DNA of 64,000 nucleotides from Platerodrilus igneus (Eukaryota; Arthropoda; Insecta; Coleoptera; Lycidae), in assembly GCA_036346225.1 (NCBI GenBank), contig JARFIW010001363.1, forward strand, positions 620,001 through 684,000, read 5' to 3'. The notes below the pieces were generated by a model. It was not told where the DNA came from and did not search any database. It saw nothing but the letters and a program-made list of their open reading frames with translations. Made by a program: the position numbers and the translations under genes. Below, piece after piece: positions 1-9,742 of the stretch (its first letter is position 1; each line of letters starts with the position of its first letter).

Positions 1-640
1 CACAGAAAGTTCCGTTATCTCTTTTTCAACACCTGCAATCATACTATTTTCAACAGCTTTATCTATTATTTCCATCCCCTTAACATAATCTTCTGCAGTT
101 TCTAATAATTTTGTCTTTTTCTCTAAAAACGCTACAACTTCACCAGGATACTTAATACTTGAACTCTTATCTTCTTCACCTTCCATCTCTTTCTCAAATT
201 GATTCAAATTCATACAATCTCCTTGTACTTCTATATGGCTTTCTTTTTCCAATTTAATCCTTTCATCTCCTATAATTATCACCTTATTCTCGGTATCTAT
301 TATACTTTTCATTTTACTTATAAAATCCATTCCCAGAATGGCTTCTACTCTTAATCCTTGCACTATTAAGAACTCTTGCTCAACTTCCATCTTTCCCAAC
401 TCGACTTTCAGAATTATAATACTCTTGATAACTGCAACTTTTCATTATTCGGCGATACTAAATTATTTCTTTTAATAGGGATAGCTTTCTGCATTAATTA
501 CTATGAATTATTTTTAATAAAACTTTCACTTACCAACGTTGTTTCGGCTCCTGTATCTATCAGAAATTTTATCTCTTTTCCTCTACTTGTAATTTTATTA
601 CAGGTAGTAGATTTTGCAAGAGGGGTTATTTGCTAATTAG
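1..640 (-). pseudogene. Ty3-type retrotransposon protease fragment, runs off the left edge
   Basis: Read on the minus strand, this is a retropepsin-like aspartic protease from an LTR retrotransposon. The active-site segment reads FLIDTGAE at about 560-535. Further along the domain ILGMDFI is visible near 320, the usual second conserved block, followed by a stretch open to base 1. The reading frame breaks between the two blocks: there is a stop soon after the active site and a frame change near 390-420. Both blocks resemble, in order and spacing, the protease of element X2 (35589-36521, LLDTGAE and ILGVD), so the fragment belongs to the same general Ty3 clade. RT should lie outside the window to the left. 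The family call is firm; the exact clade is inferred. Confidence 0.7.
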
Positions 641-2780
641 AGCATGTTGTATACAATATAATAAATTCAGAATTCCTATCTAGTGCCCTTTTGACTTTTT
701 TACTTATAACTTAAAAACGGTTATCGTTATTAAAATTTTGTAAGGTACAATGCTCCTGTTTTAGTTATATTATTTATTTGTATGAGATTATCATATTTAT
801 AATCAACTATCTTTGATCTAGATAGCATAGTAAATTCCAAGATCTTATGCTAACATTGGCCAAGTGCAGAACATCATTTGTAATAGTTAACTATGTTTTT
901 ATCATTTCTATGATTCGTTTTTATTTTAGTTGACACGCTTAGATCCGATTTCAAGACTTCCATCTAGTTTTCATAGTCTGAGTATCTTCTACAAATTGAT
1001 TAATCGCCTACTTTGTTGAGTATTCACAGTCAGGTATGTATGCTTGGATACTCATTATGAGTAGCCATGTTTTAACATATAATAGGAATAAAATGGGACT
1101 ATTATACTTCTTTTTATGCAACTGTCTAGGTTTGAAGGTTTGATGATGAACCCACCTAGTTGGGTTACTTTTTACGAAGTCGTACCTTTGTGTTGATGGC
1201 TTACTATGCTGACTCTGCGGTCAAACAGGCTTAACCCCATGTGCTGGGAGTTAGAGCTAATCCAATTCACATTGATTTTGTACTCACCATCACCTTAATT
1301 GCACTGTTATTCGGTTCAACCAGATATAGTACCACCGTAATAATAAAACTTAATCATAACATCCATTTAAGTTTCAAAGACAAGTTATTTAAAGTTAGTT
1401 GTTGTGTATAACTTTAGTGATATTGCAATAACATTAAACTATCCCTTTATTTGCATAACCAAATCTAGATCTGGTTGTGGGTGCTTTAATGGCAAAGTTC
1501 CTTGAATGTATCTCCATCAGAATAGGATGAAAGTTCCTTATAGGGTGCTACGTTCTGCAACGTGGACAACAAAAAAAGACAGCAAAGAAGAAAGAAAGAG
1601 AGATTGACCAGGTTCAGTCGCTGAGTGGACGGGATATGATACCTATAAAAATTAAATAAGGCCGTACAACCTGTAGGAAAAATTCCGGCCTGCAGTTATA
1701 CCTAAATAAAAAAATAACAAAGGACATATAACATTAATAAAGAACTCTAAGTAGCATAAAAAGAAAAAGAAACATTGCAAGGGGCATTAACCCGGTTTAA
1801 GTAAGCGAGAATAAATCATATATATCAGTATTTGCTAGCTAGTGTATTTGCTTGCCAGATTTCACAATTTCGTGTAATCATAATATTATACCTCACATAG
1901 GCCCTGATAATGCTAACATATAACCTACAATAGCAAATACAATAGCAATAACGTCTTCCAATGTGCCAGCAAGTTTTCATCCCGTTTCCGCATTAATAGA
2001 TAGTAGTTAAAGTTAAGCGCAATATAGTAATCCCGTGGTAATAGATCCCAGTATCATAAATCATTCTCGTACGTACAATTAATTCGAGACCTGTTGAGCC
2101 CCAAACAGTAAAATCTAAGTGGACAGGGTCTCGACACAAGCAGGAAAGAAGCACACACCCACGTCTCTACGGTGTTGGATCTCTCGTTCGCTCCTCGGAC
2201 CAGAACGAGTTAGATGGACCTGGGATCCGCATAAAGCTAGAATGATTACGAAAAATATTAATTTATTTACGCCGACAGGTAGGGGTTTATAATCAACCTA
2301 CACCACGTTGTAAAGTGTGAGCGAAATTTTCATAAAGAAAAACGGAACGAAGAATCTAACAAATACGACGAGTGCTTTTTATGATTTTGAAAAGAAAAGG
2401 AACATAAATTCGTTTAATTAAACAACCAGAGCTCCAAGTCATATTGTGGTTATCAAAAGGCGCAATTAGGAAACTTGAAAACACGATTTTATCGGATAGT
2501 ACGCGAACTTAGTTCAACGAGTCTTTAGATTCAAACCATAGAGGAAGCAATTATACGTTATCGGAATGTTTAATTAATTAAAGGATACCTAAAACAAGGT
2601 ATTCACTTATTTAAATTTTATCATAAACTTGTCGTTTTCAAATAAATAGATTTGAGTTAAACAATTATTGTAAAGCGGGCTTATGATGAACAGGTAAAAT
2701 ATACAGGATGTTGATGTAGGATTTAAGAATAGCAACGGAATTGATTTAACTGAAAAACAAATTAAATGGATAAAGGGGGA
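641..2780. other. AT-rich stretch without recognisable genes
   Basis: No open frame with recognisable domains on either strand. A somewhat less AT-rich block at about 2090-2240 could be an old retroelement untranslated region, but nothing ties it to a family. Confidence 0.5.
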
Positions 2781-2810
2781 ATTTATTTATCTTGAAAATA
2801 AACGTAACAA

Positions 2811-2962
2811 GGGTGAAATTGCCTTATAGAGTGAAATTGCTTCATAGGGTGAAATCGCCTTAAGGGTGAAATTGCCTTATAGAGTGAAATTGCCCCATAG
2901 GGTGAAATTACTTGATAGGGTGAAGGTGTCTTATAGAGAGAAATTGCTTCGGAAAGTGAAAG
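2811..2962. repeat. 18-bp minisatellite, about 8 copies
   Basis: A unit close to AGGGTGAAATTGCCTTAT is repeated head to tail with point changes and one shortened unit. Because 18 is a multiple of 3, the minus strand stays open through it and would read as a six-residue repeat (ISLYKA-like). That is a consequence of the repeat, not evidence for a gene. Confidence 0.85.
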
Positions 2963-3033
2963 TGTTTTTGACATAAAATCATTTTTATCACTTTTACTTA
3001 TGTCAAACGTATGCTAGCGCTTTAGTTTAAAAT

Positions 3034-3249
3034 TTAAACATCACTTGTAAATGCGTGGAATGAAAACCTGTTGTACTCTTTCATATACTTAACTTGTCTA
3101 CCAATACTGTTTTCAAATAATCTTGGATAGGTTGCTATAAATTCGTATAACATGACCCCAATATCGCTATTACTGTACTTGCTCTTAATTAAATCATGTG
3201 CGAGATTCTGTAAAGCATCATTCCTATCAAAAAAATTTTGAAGCGTCAA
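3034..3249 (-). CDS. Unrecognised 71-codon open frame
   Basis: A 71-residue frame with balanced amino-acid composition (mixed charged, aromatic and hydrophobic residues, no low complexity), beginning MTLQNFFDRNDAL and ending FHAFTSDV. I do not recognise a domain. It lies between the 18-bp minisatellite and the promoter-like block at 3409-3530. It could be an exon or a fragment of a lost TE protein. No splice signals or start context were strong enough to decide, so it may be chance. Confidence 0.25.
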   Translation of the reverse strand: MTLQNFFDRNDALQNLAHDLIKSKYSNSDIGVMLYEFIATYPRLFENSIGRQVKYMKEYNRFSFHAFTSDV

Positions 3250-3408
3250 TAAAGGCTTATGCTTTAATTAAATACGACTTTATGTTTGAAAATAATCCGT
3301 TTACGGAAATTGTTAATAATAGATTTATTCACAATTAAATATTGTATATGTATTGGTTTTTATTAAAATTGTATTCAATCTATGTTGTTTGAATATTAAT
3401 AAGATTTT

Positions 3409-3530
3409 TGACGATCCAGCGCAGTTTCTGACCCATCCCGGTATACGCCCAGGGACACCCCTGCTGATGCGCACCCCTGAGCATGCGCAACCATGCCCAT
3501 GCGCATTCTTATAATGCTGGTATATAAGCA
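3409..3530 (+). promoter_or_regulatory. Promoter-like block: TGCGCA motifs plus TATA box
   Basis: A GC-richer island in AT-rich DNA holds three TGCGCA-type half sites (around 3458, 3484 and 3499), resembling NRF-1/erect-wing binding half sites, followed by TATATAAG at about 3520. The psq-type HTH frame starts roughly 50 bases downstream, in the right position to be driven by it. The motif positions are seen directly; promoter function is inferred. Confidence 0.4.
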
Positions 3531-3570
3531 GTATTATTTTCAATTTGAATTAGTTTAAACTCATATTTGA

Positions 3571-3900
3571 AAGATATACACGAAAGAATCTTTAGAGAAA
3601 GCAAGTAGTGAAATTCGGCAAAGTGTGTTAAATACACGTAAAGCTAGTAGGTTGTACAATATACCTAGAACAACGCCACACGATTACATCGACAAACTTG
3701 GTGCTCAAAATAAAAGTAGAGGATCATATATCTCGGAAATGCAAGCTGCAAGATATGAAGTTAAAACACCTATACAAAACTTTGATGCATGTGCCACTTC
3801 TAGTGCAAAGGAAGTTTGTACCCACTATAAGGGTAATAGCGATGTTTGTTCCGTATTTAAAAATTTGGTTAATACGACAAATGGCATGGTATACAATTAG
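3571..3900 (+). pseudogene. psq/CENP-B-type helix-turn-helix fragment (pogo/Tigger-like)
   Basis: The frame opens right after a stop at 3568-3570 and reads KIYTKESLEKASSEI, then LNTRKASRLYNIPRTTPHDY, then a glycine/lysine-rich turn. This matches the Psq-type HTH found at the N-terminus of pogo/Tigger/jerky transposases and in BTB-psq regulators: a YTxExLxxA helix, a KAxxxYNIPRTT recognition helix and a downstream basic turn. No ATG precedes the domain in frame, so the true start may be an upstream exon or be lost. After about residue 55 the frame continues for some 50 residues with no recognisable DDE domain and stops at 3900. A truncated transposase is likeliest; a recruited DNA-binding exon cannot be excluded. 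Confidence 0.6.
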
Positions 3901-3904
3901 TTGA

Positions 3905-4400
3905 CTATGTCATGACCTAGTGGCCATGTGACCGGATGGTCGAGTTGTCATGCAACCAGGTGGTTGTGTGGTCGTGTGATCATGTGAGCAGGTTTTAATT
4001 GATTATTATTGGTAGCAAATGGTTGTAATTGACCGCTATTCGTCACGATTGACTAGATTGGCATATGTACTATATGCGCTTCTTTATTGGTCGAGAAGGT
4101 AATGTGCTAGTGGTAGTGGTGTAGAGAATTGTATATATATTCAGCAGAATCAAAAACTAAGACAGGGAATGCCGCCGCCAGGTCGTTTATATAGTCATAA
4201 ACTCCTTTCCAAGTTGTACGAATTCATAACAAACATTATACGAAACTCTCACCCTAATTTTAACAGATACGCTTTTCCCCGTAAAATTTCTCCAACGTCT
4301 GACGCTGTTTTTAAAATTACTGTGCACAACATCACAACCGTCGTTCCTTTCTGCAAATTTCAACCGCCCCTTTTCTAACCGTCTTTAAAAACCAAGAATT
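3905..4400. other. Intergenic, with short GTCATGTGA-like reiterations
   Basis: At about 3905-3995, degenerate GGTCATGTGA/GGTCGTGTGAT words recur several times. The remainder up to 4400 is AT-rich with no supported gene. The open frame near 4169-4378 has no domain I recognise. Confidence 0.4.
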
Positions 4401-4407
4401 TTGTATC

Positions 4408-5060
4408 GTAAAAAAGTGTTTTACTTCGAAAAGCTCGTTTAAATTTTCAACCGTTCTGGTTTTTTCTGAAATCCTCACTTCTGCTATCACCTTCAAACAA
4501 CTAAAGGCACGCCTCTCATATGCAAACCCGCTTCATCCTTATCCCACTTATTGTCTTTAAAAATATCCTCGTCTTACTGACGTTTGAAAGTCACTACAAT
4601 TGACCATATGATATCTTCCCTCTATTTCTAACACATGCCAAATATCATCTATCGCTTGATTTTATTGATCTGTTTATAAATGTAACTGTCCGTTCCTCTT
4701 ATAAACCTGTTCTCAGTTAAGAATTTTTACGTAGAAATATATTCTCAACGTTCAAAAGCTTTACAGGAATCGTCTTATTTGTTGCACGTCCCTTCTTTAA
4801 AACTTACAACCGTTGTGGCTTGTTTTCGAATACTAAACTTTGACAACTTACATAAATGTTTAAGCTTTACATTACTCTTAAGAAATTCACCTACCTCGCG
4901 TAAATTATAGATTTAAACTCCACCCAATATGAAAAGCTTTTATAACAACACATTTATACACCTATTTCTAACCTAGCCATCGATCTGATGGGTAATTAAT
5001 TATTATTCTAGTTCTAAATTGAAGCACAAAAATTAAACCTACACTATTTTACATTGTCCT
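4408..5060 (+). repeat. Dispersed repeat R, copy 1
   Basis: Matches 8908-9735 in the same orientation along most of its length. Shared landmarks in order: ACTTCGAAAA, a block ending AACTAAA.CACGCC, ATATC.TCGTCTTAC, TGTAACTGTCCGTT, and a tail TAATTAATTATTAT.CTAGTT. The two copies are diverged, with indels. They could be old LTRs of an element whose decayed integrase lies between them, or just two insertions of one repeat family. Confidence 0.6.
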
Positions 5061-5343
5061 ACTACTACTTAATTATATTGAAACGTTTTAAATTCGAAAT
5101 TGGTCTTTATATACAGGGTACCTACAAATAAATAATTGTTTGACTTGTGTACACTGATTTAAGCTTACAAATATACAGTAATATATACATATATATAATT
5201 ATTCTAAGTAGTTCATTACACAAGGTCAGTTGATAAATCCTAACGTATTACGTTAATAAGATAAAATAATACCTTAGACTTTTTATGCAAAGTCTAAGTG
5301 ATCATTTCAAATCGAGCTAGTAATCGAATGAAGGAAAATATAG

Positions 5344-5417
5344 GGTCTTGGACAGGACTTGAACCTGCATCTTAGTCTTTCCGGGACCATGCGTTTACCA
5401 ATTACGTCACCGAGACC
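5344..5417 (-). tRNA. tRNA-like sequence (pseudogene or SINE head)
   Basis: On the minus strand the 74 bases fold as a cloverleaf: acceptor GGTCTCG against CAAGACC (one mismatch), a D-arm with AATTGGTAA loop, anticodon stem TGGTC/GACTA around loop CCGGAAA, and a T-arm GCAGG/CCTGT around TTCAAGT. The loop would give anticodon GGA (serine), but position 33 is C instead of U and there is no long variable arm, which true tRNA-Ser needs. A pol III B box is evident. It is therefore more likely a tRNA pseudogene or tRNA-derived SINE head than a working tRNA. Confidence 0.55.
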
Positions 5418-5615
5418 GATGACAATAATCGGAAAATCTACAAATCTAAATCGTGTACACAACAATGCATAAACCTAACTTTCAATTACGTTTAGCAATT
5501 TTGTCAATCATTCAAATTTTTAACTTATGTCAGTATAGACAGGCAGCAACGCTCAAAATTACGGCTATAAGCCAAGTATTAAATATATAAATATTCTAGG
5601 TAGTTTCTTACGCAA

Positions 5616-5710
5616 GGTGTGTGTGTGTGTGCGTGTGTGCGTGCGTGCGTGCGTGCGTGTGTGTGTATGTGTGTGTGAGAAAGTGTGTGTGAGGGTGTGT
5701 GTGTGTGTTA
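5616..5710. repeat. (TG)n/(CGTG)n microsatellite
   Basis: An imperfect alternating purine-pyrimidine run of TG with CGTG and TATG interruptions. Confidence 0.95.
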
Positions 5711-5720
5711 AATTAAATCA

Positions 5721-6400
5721 TTGTTACCTAAATTTCTTTGCGAGAATGCCGTCTGGAAATTAGTCATCCCTAAGGACGAATATTCAGAAATCTTTAAATG
5801 CTGTTATAATGATCTTACTTTTGGTCACTTAGGAATCTTTAAAACCTACACGAAAATCAAAGTTTTTAATTACTTACTTAGCGCAATGTGTGAGATTATT
5901 CGGTACGTAACGCTCTGTATTACTTGTCGGAACCAAAAACCTGAACAGAACCTTTCTGCTGTACTTAGAGGTGACCGTTCGCAAGCTAACTAGCCTTGGA
6001 AAATGATTATTTGACTTTATGGATCTTTCCATTTGCTTCTCTAGAGAGTATATTTACTTGTTTTTAGTGACTGGCAATTTCGGTACACCTATGGTTATTT
6101 TTCCCGTTCGATCCGCTACCACTATAACTCTATCAAAAAGCATTTAAGGTGGTATATTGTTAGTGTATGGAATAACTCAATTCGTTATCTGCAAAAATGG
6201 TGTTCAAACGAGAGGTAAGCAGTTGAGGAACCTTTGCGAAGAATATAAAACTACCTACCTGTTCAAACCCTTTTACCCCCTTTGAGCATGTTTAACAAAC
6301 GCATTAACTGCTACATTACTGACATCGATCTTGTCGTTGTCTTCCTTAATACCATGGAACAGCAACCAATTTCTTCGTGAGTAATCTTCTTGAAGACTTC
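5721..6400 (+). pseudogene. Ty3-type integrase, decayed
   Basis: The frame at 5721-5993 carries the zinc-binding H2C2 domain of a Ty3/gypsy integrase: a GHLGIFKTYTKIK segment holding the second histidine, then a CITCRNQKP pair of cysteines. Downstream, in broken frames, catalytic-core remnants can be followed: a PWKMI start, a VIFPVRSATT-like strand, and RGKQLRNLCEEYK near 6215-6255, matching the usual segment after the second catalytic Asp. Several stops and frame changes rule out function. It sits between two same-orientation copies of repeat R and is followed by a LINE ORF1 on the other strand. I cannot link it to a particular protease or RT in the window. Confidence 0.7.
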
Positions 6401-6639
6401 AATGTAGCTTCTTTGGAAGGATTAAATGCTTAAATGTTTTTGCTTTTTGCTCGTATTACTTGAAATTCCTTGTTGTTATATTTGCACGTGTTCGTAGCAA
6501 CGTCTTACCTTATTAAATTATTTCAAGGATATTTACATCGTGAATCAATAATATTGCAAACCTGTCTTCTGTTCGAGAAAGTTAGTCTATTTTACATGCT
6601 TTACTGTGGTTTGTATGAGTCTGTCCATTAACATTTTGT

Positions 6640-7929
6640 GGGTTGGGCAATCTTTAGAGTTGAAAGCGCACTTTTTGTTACGTTTTAAGCATGGTATGCA
6701 AACTGAGGGTTGTCCGTGCTTGGGCCAGTCTGCCCTTTTGTGCTTGGCGTCTTCTTCCCCACAGTGTCCACATGTATCGGTGGTGCGTGTGCAATGTTTT
6801 GTGACGTGTCCTAGATCGAGGCATTGTAGGTATTTGGGTACTACTTAAAAGTCTTTCACTGTGACACAGCGATATTCCATATAGAGTTTCCCTAGATTTA
6901 TTAATATATTCCTCACTTTGCCACTTACCGTCGCAACATGATGTTGGATCGGTTTGTTTTCCGGTCCTGTTTTGAAACTTAAGTTGAAAGTCCCTATTAA
7001 AATCCTATTTTTGAGTATAAATTAAATCTGTCACGTTTTGAATTTTCAGGTACGTAGGTATGTCGCATATAATAACTAAGGATTTTTTGTTGCGTGGTTT
7101 TTCGCAATTTAGGATTTGTTTTAGGGTTGCAAGGTTTAAAATTTTGTTTGCCTCTGTTTCGTTATCAGTATCTATAATTACAGATTTGTTGGTTGTTCGG
7201 AAGTTTTTAATCTTAATTCTGTCTTTCAGTGGATTTACTGTTTTTGAAAAAATTTCTTGAATTCGTCTACGTGTTGCACCACGTTTTGACGTTATGAAAA
7301 CCGTTGTATTTTGGTCCGATATCGCTTTTAAAATTGCGTCTTGTTTTGGAGCTTTCGGTTTTTGTACTACAGCAATGGCGTATGTCTTGCGTTGGTTTTG
7401 CCGCCACGTTTGCATACGTGTTTGAAAACATGGTTGGATTGAGCATTGATTGTTGTTTCAGATGGCTGTTTTCTACTTTGGTTTCGATTATCTTGTCTTG
7501 TAGTGTGTTGTTTTGTTGTTTTATGAATTTATGTTTGCCGGTTAATTCGGCTTGTAGATATATTAATTTTATTATCTTATTCCTTAGGGTTTTATGAGCT
7601 CCTACGCGTAGACGGATAATTGGGTCTAGTTCGTGGTCGATGAAGTTTAGAAGGTCCGTCGCTAGGTTCTCTAGGTGCTTTAAGATAGACTGTTTTATAT
7701 CTTCCGGGTTGTTGTGGCTGGGGCTTCCTCTCAATTTTTCGTTTCGTGGTATTTCGGTCGTTGGTGGGTGGGCAGATGTTGTTAGTACGACGCTTATTTG
7801 ACTTTGAAAAGCAGGATCAAGCTGCATTGGTAATGTCGAGGTGGTATGTAGTGAAGGATGTGAGTTTAAGTCAAGATCAGGAGTTGTTTTACCCCCAAGC
7901 AAAAGCTCGAGGAAATGCTGAGTAAACAT
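6640..7929 (-). pseudogene. LINE ORF1 (gag-like protein with CCHC knuckles)
   Basis: Minus-strand ORF1 of an I/R1/LOA/Jockey-type LINE. It starts with ATG at 7929 and runs 220 residues of serine/threonine-rich N-terminal sequence containing YANVAAKP, a motif typical just ahead of the RNA-binding part. A frame change near 7390-7400 moves the continuation to 7415-7005, which holds the RRM-like region (FITSKRGATRRRIQEIF, NKSVIIDTDNETEANKIL). After a further break, zinc-knuckle remnants follow at 6840-6640: CLDLGHVTKHC, CGHCGEEDAKHK and CIPCLKRNKKC. ORF1 of this LINE group packages its RNA. ORF2 should follow at positions below 6640, but I see only scraps there. The exact clade is uncertain. Confidence 0.7.
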
Positions 7930-8460
7930 CTTGTACTCTAGCTTTCTGATGTTGTGATTTTACTTATCATTAGTTATTTAAATTTAATTAAAAAACAAAT
8001 GAAATGACAAAAGTCCGTAATATGCAGTAAAAGCGCTATATTAAACTATTCTATGCTGCTCGTTGAAAAGTGTTGTAGCGAATACAATAATACTTCCACT
8101 ATAAAGTCATCTTTTTAAAGAATGCGATGGTATCGTATTAATAATATTAGTTGTCGTTGACATTCTTTTCTAGTTCACTATATCCTAGTTTCGCTATTTA
8201 CGTACACTCAGTTATGCGGTTGTAATCTTTTATTTTTATAATGAAAGAATGTGATGGTGTACAACCGATGAAGTAATGCTAATACTAATAATATAAATAA
8301 TTGTGTTATTTGTCTTTGGCGCTCTTCCTAATTTCATTATTTACGTAAACGTTATTATGCGGATGTTACTATATATTGTTGTAATTAGGTCACTGCCGGT
8401 TGTGAAGAATGTTATTGTGTCCTTGCACGTTTTAAATAAGCTACCTGGAAATCGCTAAAA
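7930..8460. other. Region upstream of LINE ORF1 with a diverged tandem duplication
   Basis: Two diverged units start at about 8116 and 8243 (AAAGAATG.GATGGT, then a region with TCATTATTTACGTA-like words); a third partial start is near 8404. Their position just upstream of the minus-strand ORF1 start suggests tandem 5'-UTR repeats of that LINE, as some LINEs have. No gene seen. Confidence 0.35.
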
Positions 8461-8907
8461 CAATTTTGGTACGTCCGCTTTCTCTCTTTCGTTTGTTTAA
8501 GTCACTTATTTACGTTACACTTCGTCCAATAGCTCCAAAAAATTGTAAAAACTTAATAATGACTCCAGTCAAATTCGATTACGAATTTGGAGTTTTATTC
8601 TGTTTTAAATTTTCCCAAAAATTCCCAGAATTATTCTCCAAAGTTTATCACTTTCCTCCCAAAACTGGCGTTGAAATACAAATAAAGTTGTCTAAAACTT
8701 GTTTGGAAATTATTTGTACTTACAGAAGTCTTTATTTATGATCGAAATTTCGGTGTCCAATATTTGATTGTTTTTCCCTCATCTGCACGCACTAAACTTT
8801 AGCTTAACTACACTTATGTTACACTTAAAAATAGAAGATAGAATAAAATTAAGGGCGCTACATGGTACGTCTGATCAGTTCTATAATTACTGCACTACTG
8901 GCACTGC
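8461..8907. other. No recognisable feature
   Basis: An open frame at 8466-8741 has no domain I recognise and no supporting context. Otherwise AT-rich sequence. Confidence 0.35.
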
Positions 8908-9735
8908 TTTACTTCGAAAATGTTGTTAACTTTGCCAGCCGTCTTAATTTTCTCCAAATCCTCATCACTCCTATCACCCCCAAATAACTAAAATCACGCC
9001 TTCCATATGCGCGTACATACTATTGTCTTGCTTCTACTCCCATTATAACATCCTCTAGCTTCCTTTTCATACCATTTCTAAGATGTCTATGTCATTTTTA
9101 CATTTCTGGTTTCCTTGTCTACCCCATGGTTCTATCCTTTGCATTGTCCTTCTATCACCACATTGTTCAGAGTTGTTTCTCCCTACTTTTCTGTGAACCT
9201 TGAAAATCAATATCTTCTGCAAATACGCTCCATCCTTGTCCCACTTATTGCTTTTAAAAATATCTTCGTCTTACAGACGTTTGAAAGTCACAACAACTTG
9301 GCCATATGATATCTTCCCTCTGTGTCTATTACATGCTGAATATCGTTTTTCGTCTGATCTTATCGATCTGTTTTCTACATGTAACTGTCCGTTGCTCTTA
9401 TAGCCCTGTGTTTTCAGTTAACAATTTTTACTTAGAAACATTCTCAACGTTTAAAAGCTTTATTGGAATTATTTATCTAGTGCATGTTCGTTTCTTGAAA
9501 TTCGTAACCGTTGTAGCTTGTTTTCGAATGTTCAACCTTGTACAGTTACACAAATGTTTTAGCGTATGCTACCCTTAAGTAATTATTGATTTTTACACTA
9601 CACCCAATATGAAAAACTATTGTAATAATATTTGTACACAATTTGTAACCTTGCCATAGATCTTATTAGTAATTAATTATTATCCTAGTTCTAAATTAAA
9701 GCATAAGAGTTATACCTACATTATCTAATCCACTC
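8908..9735 (+). repeat. Dispersed repeat R, copy 2
   Basis: Diverged second copy of the repeat at 4408-5060, same orientation. It ends directly where the LINE copy B begins, so the LINE probably inserted at or near its edge. Confidence 0.6.
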
Positions 9736-9742
9736 TTATCCG

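Noticed and set aside
2783..2974. A minus-strand protein of six-residue repeats
   Set aside because: A product of the 18-bp minisatellite. No start context, no neighbouring coding sequence.
4115..4145. Possible promoter TATATATATTC before 4169
   Set aside because: The following frame has no domain and TA runs are everywhere in this AT-rich DNA.
8466..8741. 91-codon plus-strand frame as a gene
   Set aside because: No recognisable domain or context; AT-rich DNA of this length gives such frames by chance.
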